From positions 51,440 through 115,439 of the forward strand of contig JBAUII010000143.1 in the NCBI GenBank assembly GCA_049682815.1: 64,000 nt of DNA. Direction: 5' to 3'. The position numbers and the translations under genes are program-made. The DNA comes from DASWID01 sp049682815. Lineage in GTDB: Bacteria > Desulfobacterota_D > UBA1144 > Nemesobacterales > CSP1-2. The notes under the pieces were generated by a model. The model was given only the letters and a program-made list of their open reading frames with translations, was not told the origin of the DNA and searched no databases. How positions within the stretch are numbered: the stretch's first letter is position 1; the number at the start of each line of letters is the position of its first letter. Below, piece by piece: positions 36,128 through 44,938 of the stretch.

Positions 36128-37642
36128 TTGAGCGCGAAACCAGCCGTATCAGAAGGTAAGGATGATGATTTGTTTGAGATCCTCCGAATTCGCGAAGAAT
36201 TCAGAGACCGGTATTGGTTAAAAAAAGACCCGATATATCAGGATAGGCTACTCTGGAGAGCCCAGACATTCAGACACATGGTTCATCTTCTCCCTGGCCA
36301 AAGCATTTTGGAGCTTGGTTGTGGGCAGGGACTTTTCACCCGACACCTACTTCAGGTTTCACGGGGAGAAAATCCTATCACAGCCGTAAATTTCAATAGC
36401 CACCCTCAATTTGCAGAGCGCTCATTAACAAACGTCAAGTTTTGCAAGTTATCTACTTTAAATGATCCTATATCAAACTCACAGTTTGATCACATAATCG
36501 CTATTGATCTTGTAGATAGACGCAATTGTAGGTGGTTGCTTGAGAAAGTCTATACGATGGTTAAACCCGGAGGGCACGCTGTATTTTATGAGAGTAATCC
36601 AAGAAACTTGATGCTTAAATTGCGGAATCTGTTTTCCCAAATCTCTAGAAAAGGAGATCCGAGACAATTACTAAGTGGTCTCGAATTGATAAAATTGTTC
36701 TCAAAGATCGGTTTCAAGGACTCGCTACTTCTTTACAACGATTTCGTATACCCTCCGTTAACAAGTTCATTGATATGGTTCTTACGAAACATGTCGATCC
36801 TATTAGAAAACACACCAGGAGTCAGAACCTTCGCAGGCTCAATTCTGATCCATGCTCAAAAGCCGTCTCTAGTAGCGGAGAAGCCGCATATATCCCTATT
36901 TCAGCATAGAAATTTGTATAAAGCAGTTTCAGTGGTTATACCCTGCCACAATGAAGAAGCTAACATTGAACCCTTAACTACCAAGCTGAAAAGCTATTTC
37001 GGTGATTACATTTATGAGATAATTCCTGTCGACGATAATAGTACTGACAGTACACGAGAAGTGATTAGAAGATTGGCTTCTGAGAACCCTATGATAAGAC
37101 CTATTTTCCGTTCTTCGCCAAATGGTGTTGGTAGAGCAATTTCTGACGGCCTTCGTGCAGCACGGGGCGAATATGTCTTAACTTTGGATTGCGATTTTCA
37201 AGAAATTTTACCCGAAATTCGCGATCTTTTTGATGCCGCGGCTGAAGGATATGATGTGGTTATCGGGAGTCGATTTTCTCGACATAGCGTTTTGCTCAAT
37301 TATCCCCTTCAAAAAATTATAGCTAATCGAGGATTTCACCTTTTCGCACAAATCTTGTTTCTGAAAGGTTTTAGAGACCTGACCAACAACCTAAAACTTA
37401 TGCGTAAAGAAGTTGCACACAAACTTCAATTGACACAACCGGGTTTCGCAGTTAACGCGGAAACCGGACTTCAGCCATTACTGATGGGTTACAAAGTTAA
37501 AGAGGTACCGATATCTTGGATTAACCGCACTCGTGAAATGGGGGTGTCTTCATTTAGTCTGACAAAGGCGGCTGTCGGATATAGTCAGGTCTTAATAAAG
37601 CTTTGGTTTACAAGAGTCTTTCGTATCCGAGATTATCCATAA
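36128..37642 (+). CDS. methyltransferase-GT2 fusion protein
   Basis: 504 residues in two parts. Residues of about 50-230 form a class I methyltransferase (ILELGCGQGLFTRHLL, HIIAIDLVDRRNCRWLL, MVKPGGHAVFYESNPRN). Residues of about 265-500 form a DPM1-like GT2 domain (VSVVIPCHNEEANIEPL, PVDDNSTDSTREVI, TLDCDFQEILPEI). The join suggests a single protein that both makes or transfers a sugar and methylates it. The start is TTG at 36128, three bases after the epimerase stop; no strong ribosome binding site is seen, so coupled translation is likely. Confidence 0.87.
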   Translation: MSAKPAVSEGKDDDLFEILRIREEFRDRYWLKKDPIYQDRLLWRAQTFRHMVHLLPGQSILELGCGQGLFTRHLLQVSRGENPITAVNFNSHPQFAERSLTNVKFCKLSTLNDPISNSQFDHIIAIDLVDRRNCRWLLEKVYTMVKPGGHAVFYESNPRNLMLKLRNLFSQISRKGDPRQLLSGLELIKLFSKIGFKDSLLLYNDFVYPPLTSSLIWFLRNMSILLENTPGVRTFAGSILIHAQKPSLVAEKPHISLFQHRNLYKAVSVVIPCHNEEANIEPLTTKLKSYFGDYIYEIIPVDDNSTDSTREVIRRLASENPMIRPIFRSSPNGVGRAISDGLRAARGEYVLTLDCDFQEILPEIRDLFDAAAEGYDVVIGSRFSRHSVLLNYPLQKIIANRGFHLFAQILFLKGFRDLTNNLKLMRKEVAHKLQLTQPGFAVNAETGLQPLLMGYKVKEVPISWINRTREMGVSSFSLTKAAVGYSQVLIKLWFTRVFRIRDYP

Positions 37643-37693
37643 TAGAAAAAATTAAATATATTTTTTCAAGCTTAGGGGTTAGAATGCCTTTTC

Positions 37694-38379
37694 ATGCATA
37701 AGACTATGATTAATGTGACGAAACTCGTTAAATATATCCTATTAAGACAGCTACATGGAATAAGGAATGACCTACTTGGATTGAAAGACAAAAATATTAA
37801 ATACCGGAGATTTCATTCGCAGTTCGGAGAAGACAAATATATTTATGAAAACATCGATTTGCCAGAACAAGGAGTGTTTGTTGATGTTGGATCCGGACAC
37901 CCTACCTACCTCTCAAATACTTATTTTTCTGAAAAAAATGGTTGGACTGGAATTTGTATTGATGCTGATCCTCGGCAAGTCGAATCATCAACAAAGAAGA
38001 GAGCAATAGTTGTATGGGCTGCAATTTCTCCAGTGGAAGGACAGGTCGAGTTAGATCGGGCGTTCTCACCAACTTACTCAACCAGTTCTAGAAAATATAA
38101 ATACAATAAATTGGTAAGGGTACAATTTAGAGATACTATCTTGGTACCCTCATACAGGCTTGAAACTTTATTAGAAAAATATAACATAGGCATATAGACA
38201 TTTTAAACATAGACGTTGAAGGAACAGAGTTAGAGGTATGGAATTCATTCAGATATGAAAAGCATAAGCCAAAGATCGTTATTATTGAATACTACACTTT
38301 CGGATTATCAAACAACTCAGAAGAGATAAAAGATTTTTTTTCACGACTACTATATGAACTCGTTCATACTACTTGCTGA
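37694..38379 (+). pseudogene. FkbM-family methyltransferase, frameshifted
   Basis: The first 167 codons (to a TAG at 38195-38197) encode the FkbM fold: HSQFGEDKYIYENIDL, FVDVGSGHPTYLSNTY, GICIDADPRQVE. The missing end follows at once in another frame from 38197: DILNIDVEGTELEVW and KPKIVIIEYYTFGL, ending at a TGA at 38377-38379. The DVEG-x-E motif is the conserved C-terminal block of FkbM enzymes. One lost base (or two gained) near 38193-38197 explains it. It is either a recent pseudogene or a sequencing/assembly error. The target would have been an O-methyl group on a sugar. Confidence 0.85.
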
Positions 38380-38478
38380 AATTTCATTTATCTTCATCAG
38401 AGCTTGTAAATAAACCACACATTTTTAACATCTCGTCACTCGTATTCCAAACACAAAAGGCACTCCAATTCTTTTTCA

Positions 38479-40167
38479 ATGCAAATGATTAAAACCAAAT
38501 ATATCGATATCATCAATGTGTTTGCAATCATCTGCGTATGGCTTTTCATGATTTTCCTCGTCAACCCCGTAGGAGATTTTCCCCTGAACGATGACTGGTC
38601 TTACGGTCGAGCTGTAAAGTCAGTTATTGAACAGGGCGAATTCAAACCTTGTGGTTGGACTGCAACCAATCTAATAGCGCAGGTTTACTGGGGGGCTCTT
38701 TTTTGCTTTCCTTTCGGGTTTTCCTTCACAGCTCTCAGATTTTCAACCTTAACGTTAGGATTAATTGGTGTTTTGTCGACATATGGTCTTCTCAGACTTT
38801 TAAACACCCACCCCAAATATTCCTTTTTAGGAGCATTACTTGTTGCTTTAAATCCAATATATTTTGAACTTTCAAATACTTTTATGAATGATGTCCCCTT
38901 TTTTGCTTTCGGTGCTTTATCTTTGTTTTTTTTATTTAAAGGACTTAAACATGACTCCAAAATTGATATCGTAGTTGGACTGTTGTTAGCATATATATCA
39001 ATACTCTGCCGTCAAACTGGATTAGCATTACCTTTAGCTTTCGGATTTGCATACATCGCAAAAAAGGGATTAAAAATAAAAAGCTCTATAATTGGATTCC
39101 TGCCAGCTCTACTAGGTTTCGGACTTCAATTCTCATACCAAAATTGGTTGCAGATTACAGAAAGGCTGCCAGTACATTTCAATAATCAGCTAAATACATT
39201 ATATCAGGAGATTTCAAAAGGTCTTTATAATATAATTTCAAATTATGCTTCGATATTACTATTTTCAATAATTTACCTTGGACTGTTTATACTTCCTTTT
39301 TTGATTTTACTTTACGTCAGAAAATTTAAGGAATTTAACTCGAGAACCCGAATTGTAATCGCTTTAGCTTCATTATCTTTTGTCCTTTTAATGATGAAAA
39401 TACTTATTTCAAAGCAAATATTGATGCCATTCGTAAGAAACATTCTATATGATTTTGGGCTCGGTCCTGTAATCATGAAAAATACCGGGATACCAAGAGC
39501 TCCAAATGAATTGTGGATCTTGATTACAGCTACTGGTTTAATTGGTGGAGTTATTTTAACTCAATGCATATTACTCATTCTAAGGAAGAGCTTTCGTGAT
39601 CTTAAGAATAATAAAACTTTAAATGAAAGTTGGGTTGAAATATTCATAATCTCGAATGTTGTTGCCTATTTTTTCCCACTTGGCTTTCTTGGATTAGGTC
39701 ATTTCGGCTTTTATGATCGTTACTTAATATTCTTGCTGCCTTTGTTGTTAATGACTGTTGCTGTCGCTACAAACGCCGTAAACAAAAGGATTGTCGGATA
39801 TAAGCAATTTTCATTTTCATTCATTTTCATCTTACTCTACGGGCTCTTTTCGATTGGGGCAACACACGATTATTTATCGTGGAATCGAGCCCGCTGGGGC
39901 GCCTTAAATCATCTGATCAACCATGAAAACATAACGCCTAAAAGAATAGATGGCGGATTTGAATTCAACGCCTGGTACCTGTATGATCCCAATTATATGT
40001 TTGAAAGCAATAAGAGCTGGTATTGGGTTGATAGAGATGATTATGTTGTATCATTTAAATCCCTTCCCGGATATAGGGAGATCGGGAGTTACCCCTTTAG
40101 GATGTGGATGCCCTATCGAATAGCAAATATTTTAGTATTGAAAAAAATATCTGTCAATCAGCAATAA
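38479..40167 (+). CDS. polytopic GT-C-like membrane protein 4
   Basis: 562 residues with about twelve hydrophobic segments. The first loop carries FPLNDDWSYGRAV (Asp38-Asp39), and LCRQTGLALPLAFGFAYI follows further on; both are typical of GT39-like mannosyltransferase relatives. A short soluble C-terminal part (about 100 residues) follows the last helix. It is expected to use a polyprenyl-phosphate sugar in the periplasm. The gene begins about 100 bases after the broken FkbM gene. Confidence 0.7.
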   Translation: MQMIKTKYIDIINVFAIICVWLFMIFLVNPVGDFPLNDDWSYGRAVKSVIEQGEFKPCGWTATNLIAQVYWGALFCFPFGFSFTALRFSTLTLGLIGVLSTYGLLRLLNTHPKYSFLGALLVALNPIYFELSNTFMNDVPFFAFGALSLFFLFKGLKHDSKIDIVVGLLLAYISILCRQTGLALPLAFGFAYIAKKGLKIKSSIIGFLPALLGFGLQFSYQNWLQITERLPVHFNNQLNTLYQEISKGLYNIISNYASILLFSIIYLGLFILPFLILLYVRKFKEFNSRTRIVIALASLSFVLLMMKILISKQILMPFVRNILYDFGLGPVIMKNTGIPRAPNELWILITATGLIGGVILTQCILLILRKSFRDLKNNKTLNESWVEIFIISNVVAYFFPLGFLGLGHFGFYDRYLIFLLPLLLMTVAVATNAVNKRIVGYKQFSFSFIFILLYGLFSIGATHDYLSWNRARWGALNHLINHENITPKRIDGGFEFNAWYLYDPNYMFESNKSWYWVDRDDYVVSFKSLPGYREIGSYPFRMWMPYRIANILVLKKISVNQQ

Positions 40168-40216
40168 AGATGATTAGCAGTATCATATATTCAATAATTT
40201 TTCAGATTCTCATATA

Positions 40217-41551
40217 GTGAATACTTTATCCATGGATCCAGATTCCAAACCAACCATCGCTATACTCCCCTGGGGAAACATTTTGGAAGATTATTTAAAA
40301 CAAGTTGGACTTTCCGTTGAGTCTTTCTGCAACGATGGGTTGCACGGCTGGTTATTAGGTTATTTAGAGGCATTGCGATTTGCCGGAATTAAATCAGTTT
40401 TATTCTTCTTTTCGAAAAATGTCGATAAACCAAGACGTTATTTGCACAAATCTACTGATTCAAAAATAATTTTGCTACCGGCGCTAAAAATATATCGCTA
40501 TATAAATAGCCATATGATAAACCCTTACGGCTGGACAATTAATGAAACCTTTGGCGAAGTTAATGGGTACAGATACTATCTGTTTTCAATCCTTAAAGAT
40601 ATTGCTCCGTACCTAACTACACCGCTTAGATATCTGGCTCGCGAAATTCGGCGTGAGAGATCTAGTGTAATCCTATGTCAAGAATATGAGTATGCGCGAT
40701 TTGATTTTTGTGTTCTGCTCAGTCTGTTTCTGCGGATGCCGGTCTTCGCTACATTCCAAGGTGGTAATTTCCAAATGAGTCGCCTTGAAAGAGTAATACG
40801 ACCATTTACTATCAGTGCTTGCTCAGGCTTAATAGTCCCGACCAAAAGCGAACAAAGTAGATTGATCAAATCCTACGAAATACCGTCGGCAAAGTTGTCA
40901 CGAATTTTCAACCCAATCGATACTGGGACTTGGTATGCTGAAGATAAAAGAATGGCGAGAACCGAATTAATGATTCCTATTGAGGCTAAAGTTGTAGCTT
41001 GGCACGGACGGATTGATTTACACAACAAAGGCCTCGATATACTTATGCAGGCTTGGAAACGAATTTGCTTTCAACACGCAAACAAGGAACTACGATTACT
41101 TCTGATCGGAACGGGCAACGACTCTTATAAACTACAAGAGCAAATTAATAGAATGAATTTAAAAGGAGTAATGTGGAAAAATGAATTCATAGTCAATCGT
41201 GATACATTACGTAAGTATCTTAACGCATCAGATATTTATGTATTTCCTTCGCGTCATGAAGGTTTCCCTGTTGCACCGCTTGAGGCGATGGCATGTGGAT
41301 TACCTATTGTCGCAGCTAATGCAGGTGGAATATTAGACATACTTGAAGGAGGCGAGTCCTCTGGGGGTACTGTTGTGCCAAAAGAGGATCCAATTTCATT
41401 GGCAGCCCAAATGTCTCGCCTTCTGGATGATGAATCGCTAAGAACTGAGCTTGCTAAGAAGGCAAGGCATCGAATAGAAAGTTGTTTTTCTTTAGAAGTA
41501 ATCGGACGGCAGCTTCGTTATTTCCTATTTAATAAAAACCACACAGAATAA
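40217..41551 (+). CDS. family 4 glycosyltransferase
   Basis: A GT-B retaining glycosyltransferase of about 440 residues. The C-terminal donor domain has VVAWHGRIDLHNKGLDILM, LLLIGTGNDSYKL and DIYVFPSRHEGFPVAPLEAM followed by ACGLPIVAANAGG, the standard GT4 signature with the two glutamates. The frame opens with GTG at 40217; ATG at 40232 is equally possible and neither has a good ribosome binding site. A fragment of a related gene lies at 43162-43407. Confidence 0.92.
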   Translation: MNTLSMDPDSKPTIAILPWGNILEDYLKQVGLSVESFCNDGLHGWLLGYLEALRFAGIKSVLFFFSKNVDKPRRYLHKSTDSKIILLPALKIYRYINSHMINPYGWTINETFGEVNGYRYYLFSILKDIAPYLTTPLRYLAREIRRERSSVILCQEYEYARFDFCVLLSLFLRMPVFATFQGGNFQMSRLERVIRPFTISACSGLIVPTKSEQSRLIKSYEIPSAKLSRIFNPIDTGTWYAEDKRMARTELMIPIEAKVVAWHGRIDLHNKGLDILMQAWKRICFQHANKELRLLLIGTGNDSYKLQEQINRMNLKGVMWKNEFIVNRDTLRKYLNASDIYVFPSRHEGFPVAPLEAMACGLPIVAANAGGILDILEGGESSGGTVVPKEDPISLAAQMSRLLDDESLRTELAKKARHRIESCFSLEVIGRQLRYFLFNKNHTE

Positions 41552-42098
41552 TCTACTCTCCTATTGTTTGTATAACCTTTATTATTTACACATAATATGT
41601 AGCCATTTCCGATAGCTAGGACACTTACAATTGCAGACTTTCGTTTATCATTTTGTAAAAACTCTCAGCCATGAAACGATTGATAACATTTTGGCTACAT
41701 TCTTTGGTGTTACTCCCTGGAAGATAATCGATTGATCTTAATATCCATCTGTTGTCTAAGTTGATATTATTTATTCACTTGAATGAAATGGATTCAAATT
41801 CTTAACAATGCTGGTCTAGACAAGGTCTTATACTTTCAAGCAGTCCACTTTCTTCATTTACGATGGATTTTCCACAGCGTATGATGTATATAAGGTTGTC
41901 TCGGCTAGCGCATTTAATTTTTTGGAGCATGATTCATGCTATATGAGTCAGCCATCAAATAATTTTTTTTGGGATTACATTTGAAATGTTGGATAATATA
42001 CTTTTTTTTTATTGTTTATTCTATGATTATAACCTTGCTCTTTATTCAGTTCGTAATAAAGGATAGTAATGAATCAAATGAGTCGTAACGCTTATATG
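41552..42098. other. long spacer left of the IS200/IS605 remnant
   Basis: About 550 AT-rich bases. Frames are short; one stretch around 41780-41882 is open for about 34 codons but resembles no family I know. The region probably contains decayed sequence left by rearrangement next to the transposase fragment. Confidence 0.45.
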
Positions 42099-42401
42099 CT
42101 ATGCTCTTTCTCTCACCCCAGGAAATTCTCTAAATACCACCTGCGCACTTTTACTCTTCAATACTCTCACTATCTCTCCAGGAGAATACTTAGGGCCTGC
42201 CCTACGAAATATATGGACATGATCCTCCATAACTGCCGCCCTCTCTGTATCAAACCCATATACCTTTGCAACTTCTCTAAACACTTCCTCTACCCTCTTA
42301 GATATATCGTCTCTCAAAATCATCTTTCTGTACTTAGGTATTCCTACAAAATGATATTTAAGATCATATTCAGCATGACACGTTCTCTTTACTTGGCTCA
42401 T
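42099..42401 (-). pseudogene. tnpA: truncated IS200/IS605 TnpA (HUH transposase)
   Basis: The 100-residue product starts like a normal Y1 transposase (DLKYHFVGIPKYRKMIL) and retains the HUH metal motif in MEDHVHIF, followed by KYSPGEIVRVLKSKSAQ. It stops after FPGVRERA, before the helix carrying the catalytic tyrosine, whereas complete proteins run about 130-150 residues. It is therefore inactive. The ATG is at 42399-42401. Confidence 0.88.
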
Positions 42402-42422
42402 ACCCAGATTCTAAACTCTCTA

Positions 42423-42437
42423 TTGCCCAAAGGGCAA
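42423..42437. repeat. small hairpin at IS200/IS605 end
   Basis: TTGCCC-AAA-GGGCAA, a perfect 6-bp stem with a 3-base loop, located just upstream of tnpA on its strand. Confidence 0.6.
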
Positions 42438-42482
42438 ACCTGTTTTCATCCCCGTGGTTTCACCTCGGGGTATTCAACAGGT
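42438..42482. repeat. terminal palindrome of the IS200/IS605 remnant
   Basis: The outer arms ACCTGTT/AACAGGT enclose an inner hairpin CCCCG-T-GGT-TTC-ACC-T-CGGGG (42450-42470) with one T-T mismatch. Such imperfect palindromes are recognised as single-stranded DNA by TnpA. Confidence 0.7.
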
Positions 42483-42514
42483 AATTTAATAGATAAAAGT
42501 TAAAAATATCCTCA

Positions 42515-43156
42515 ATGAAGAATTTTATTTTCATACACATACCCAAGACCGGGGGCACAGCAATATGCCACGCTTTGGGCATAGACGAGGTAGGACATTT
42601 TAAAATTGATTATCTTAAAAGTATTTATACTGAAAGATGGGACAAAGCTTTTAAATTCGCAGTAGTTCGCAATCCATGGGATAGATTTGTTTCAAACTAT
42701 GAATACTCTCGAATGTTAGTTAACTATTGGCACAACAACATCGACCCCAGTAAAGCAGTCTATGGTAGCCACAGTGATTATGAGATTGTAAAAGACATGA
42801 CCTTTGAAGAGTACGTAGATGCAGTTTATCATGGAAAACATAATCTTATAGCCACAGGACTTCATCATCAGCATCAGTATATTTGTCAAAGTGATAAAAT
42901 AGAAATTGACTATGTCTGCCGTTTTGAAAGGCTACAAAGCGACTTTGACGTGGTCTGCAAATTAATTGGAAGAGATAAAGTGATATTACCAAAAGTAAAT
43001 GTCAGTGAAAGAGAAAAGGCACATTATCGAGATTACTACAATAAGAAGACGAAAAACATGATAGGAGAATTTTATAGGAGAGATGTAGAATTGTTCCATT
43101 ACTCATTTGATAATAAGAATTTATTTAAAAATGTTTTGAAGTTCTTTTTTAAATAG
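42515..43156 (+). CDS. sulfotransferase family protein
   Basis: 213 residues of the sulfotransferase-2 type, which transfers sulfate from PAPS to carbohydrate hydroxyls. The 5'-phosphosulfate loop is FIHIPKTGGTAICHAL at the N-terminus, and the 3'-phosphate site is FAVVRNPWDRFVSNY. Both are complete. The gene lies between the IS200 remnant and a glycosyltransferase fragment, so it may have arrived by a local rearrangement. Sulfation of the surface polysaccharide is a reasonable inference; no PAPS synthesis genes are in the window. Confidence 0.9.
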   Translation: MKNFIFIHIPKTGGTAICHALGIDEVGHFKIDYLKSIYTERWDKAFKFAVVRNPWDRFVSNYEYSRMLVNYWHNNIDPSKAVYGSHSDYEIVKDMTFEEYVDAVYHGKHNLIATGLHHQHQYICQSDKIEIDYVCRFERLQSDFDVVCKLIGRDKVILPKVNVSEREKAHYRDYYNKKTKNMIGEFYRRDVELFHYSFDNKNLFKNVLKFFFK

Positions 43157-43161
43157 TGTGA

Positions 43162-43407
43162 ACTAAAGGAATAAGGTGGATAAATGAATTTATACTTGAT
43201 CGTCATAACATTCGTAATTACCTTAGTGCAGCAGATATATATGTTTTTCCTTCTCGAGATGAAGGTTCCCCTCTTGCGCCGCTCGAGGCAATGGCCTGTG
43301 GCCTTCCAGCAATAGCATTTCAAAAAGATGAATCTCAGCAAATCATCACGACAAGTACTTGGCCAAAAGTTATGTCGATTAACACAATTTTCTTTAACTC
43401 AGCATAA
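43162..43407 (+). pseudogene. C-terminal fragment of a family 4 glycosyltransferase
   Basis: The frame from 43162 to the TAA at 43405-43407 reads GIRWINEFILDRHNIRNYL, then SAADIYVFPSRDEGSPLAPL and EAMACGLPAIAF, the GT4 donor-site signature. It corresponds to the same part of the intact gene at 40217-41551 (WKNEFIVNRDTLRKYL and onwards) but differs at many positions. The N-terminal 300 residues are absent, and the last 28 residues no longer resemble the family. It is a relic of a lost or replaced glycosyltransferase. Confidence 0.88.
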
Positions 43408-43416
43408 AAGTTAAGA

Positions 43417-44754
43417 ATGAAAAGATACAAATATTTCTATCTCGTTCTAACGCTAGGATTTGTATTTAGGGTCTTCTTGACTCCTTACGGAACCTACAGG
43501 GGGGACATGAAAACTTGGCTGAAATGGGCAAACGGTGTTTATGAGGTCGGATTTAACCAGTTTTACGCCACGTATCCCTGCGATTATTTGCCTGGATACA
43601 TATATGTATTATGGCTACTTCAAAAGATCCACATATCGTTACCTAGTCTTCCCGAAAAAACTCTTTTTAAACTTCCTGCTAATATCGCAGACTTGGGAAT
43701 CGCTCTGGTAATTTTTTATTCACTTTTGAAAATCACTAATCATAGAAAAGCTGCTCTTTCGTCCTTGGCATTTTTCTTCAATCCTGCCTCAATTGCAAAT
43801 TCAACATTATGGGGCCAAGTTGACTCCGTCAATGTGCTTCCTCTTCTCATAGCCATATCAATAGGACTAAGGGGTTTTTTCACCGCTTCAGTAACATTTG
43901 CAATCATTGGTTTAATGATAAAACCCCTCAGTATTGTTATATTCCCCATTATCGGATTTTTAATCTTACGAGATATATTTAGGCGAAGAGGAGAAAACAA
44001 CATTGAGGTTAAGAGATTGTTCTTGGGCATAAAGATTTTAGCGGCATCGGTTATTACTATGTACGTCTTTACAATACCATATATTGGGGACGATTTTGAA
44101 TTAGCTTTAAAATTGGACACGCTTGTAAGACCTATTCACTTCATTTACGCTAGATTCATTGAGTCATATAATAGTTACCCCATCACGTCAGCAAATGCAT
44201 TTAATTTTTGGGGCTTGATCCATGGCATGTGGGTTAGTGATCAAACAAAATTCCTAAACCTCACATATCAAAGCTGGGGGACTATAATTTTCACGTTGAT
44301 ATATGCCTTAATACTAATTTCGTTAGTTAGGCACGAAATAATTAACAAGGACAATGATCTGAAAGATGTCAGTTACTTAACGTTTCAATCTGCAACCTTA
44401 ATCTTCTTTGCACTGTTTCTCTTCGTTACACGCGCACACGAGAGACACTTACTCCCTGCAATTGTATTTTTTACTATGTTGCTTTTCCACTCCAGATTAA
44501 ACTGGGTCCTTTATGCCACGGTGTCAGTATGCTATGTTATCAATATGTACTATGCACATATTATGAGAATACCTATAGAGTCTTTCCCATTTAAATACGT
44601 TACAAAATTAATGATTAAACCCCTCATACCACTTATAGTGATCACACTTATTTCTGTCTTTGTGATCGTAATTGTTGACTTTACGTTAGAAGTAATTGAG
44701 AATAGAAGAAACAAAATGTACAAAATAGATATTAAACAACATGTGAAAAACTGA
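43417..44754 (+). CDS. polytopic GT-C-like membrane protein 5 (Gpi18/GT87-like)
   Basis: 445 residues with about ten hydrophobic segments. The first loop reads YGTYRGDMKTWLKWANGVYE, with the acidic site of GT-C enzymes, and TLWGQVDSVNVLPLL and FALFLFVTRAHERHLLPA follow further on. This pattern matches bacterial relatives of Gpi18 and other polyprenol-dependent mannosyltransferases. The tail is short and basic. It begins ten bases after the GT4 fragment. Confidence 0.72.
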   Translation: MKRYKYFYLVLTLGFVFRVFLTPYGTYRGDMKTWLKWANGVYEVGFNQFYATYPCDYLPGYIYVLWLLQKIHISLPSLPEKTLFKLPANIADLGIALVIFYSLLKITNHRKAALSSLAFFFNPASIANSTLWGQVDSVNVLPLLIAISIGLRGFFTASVTFAIIGLMIKPLSIVIFPIIGFLILRDIFRRRGENNIEVKRLFLGIKILAASVITMYVFTIPYIGDDFELALKLDTLVRPIHFIYARFIESYNSYPITSANAFNFWGLIHGMWVSDQTKFLNLTYQSWGTIIFTLIYALILISLVRHEIINKDNDLKDVSYLTFQSATLIFFALFLFVTRAHERHLLPAIVFFTMLLFHSRLNWVLYATVSVCYVINMYYAHIMRIPIESFPFKYVTKLMIKPLIPLIVITLISVFVIVIVDFTLEVIENRRNKMYKIDIKQHVKN

Positions 44755-44938
44755 TTAATGCATTTTCGACATAAATTCGTCTTTATCTGTATTTATATAC
44801 AGAAATAAAAATCCCTACGGAACGTCAAAGGGAATTCGGTTGTTGAACCAGGATTGAGTTAGCCTACAAACCTAAAATTAAAGAGCAAAGCCAACTTACG
44901 AATTAAAACACTCAAGAATCATCCACCCATTTAAGGTT

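Larger units (their letters stand above)
42099..42482 (-). mobile_element. IS200/IS605-family element remnant: left end plus truncated tnpA
   Basis: The segment joins a truncated TnpA gene (42099-42401) to a 45-base imperfect palindrome (42438-42482) and a smaller hairpin (42423-42437) of the kind found at the subterminal ends of IS200/IS605 elements. The matching right end was not found to the left, where AT-rich sequence replaces the transposase C-terminus. The element is therefore broken and immobile by itself. Confidence 0.8.
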
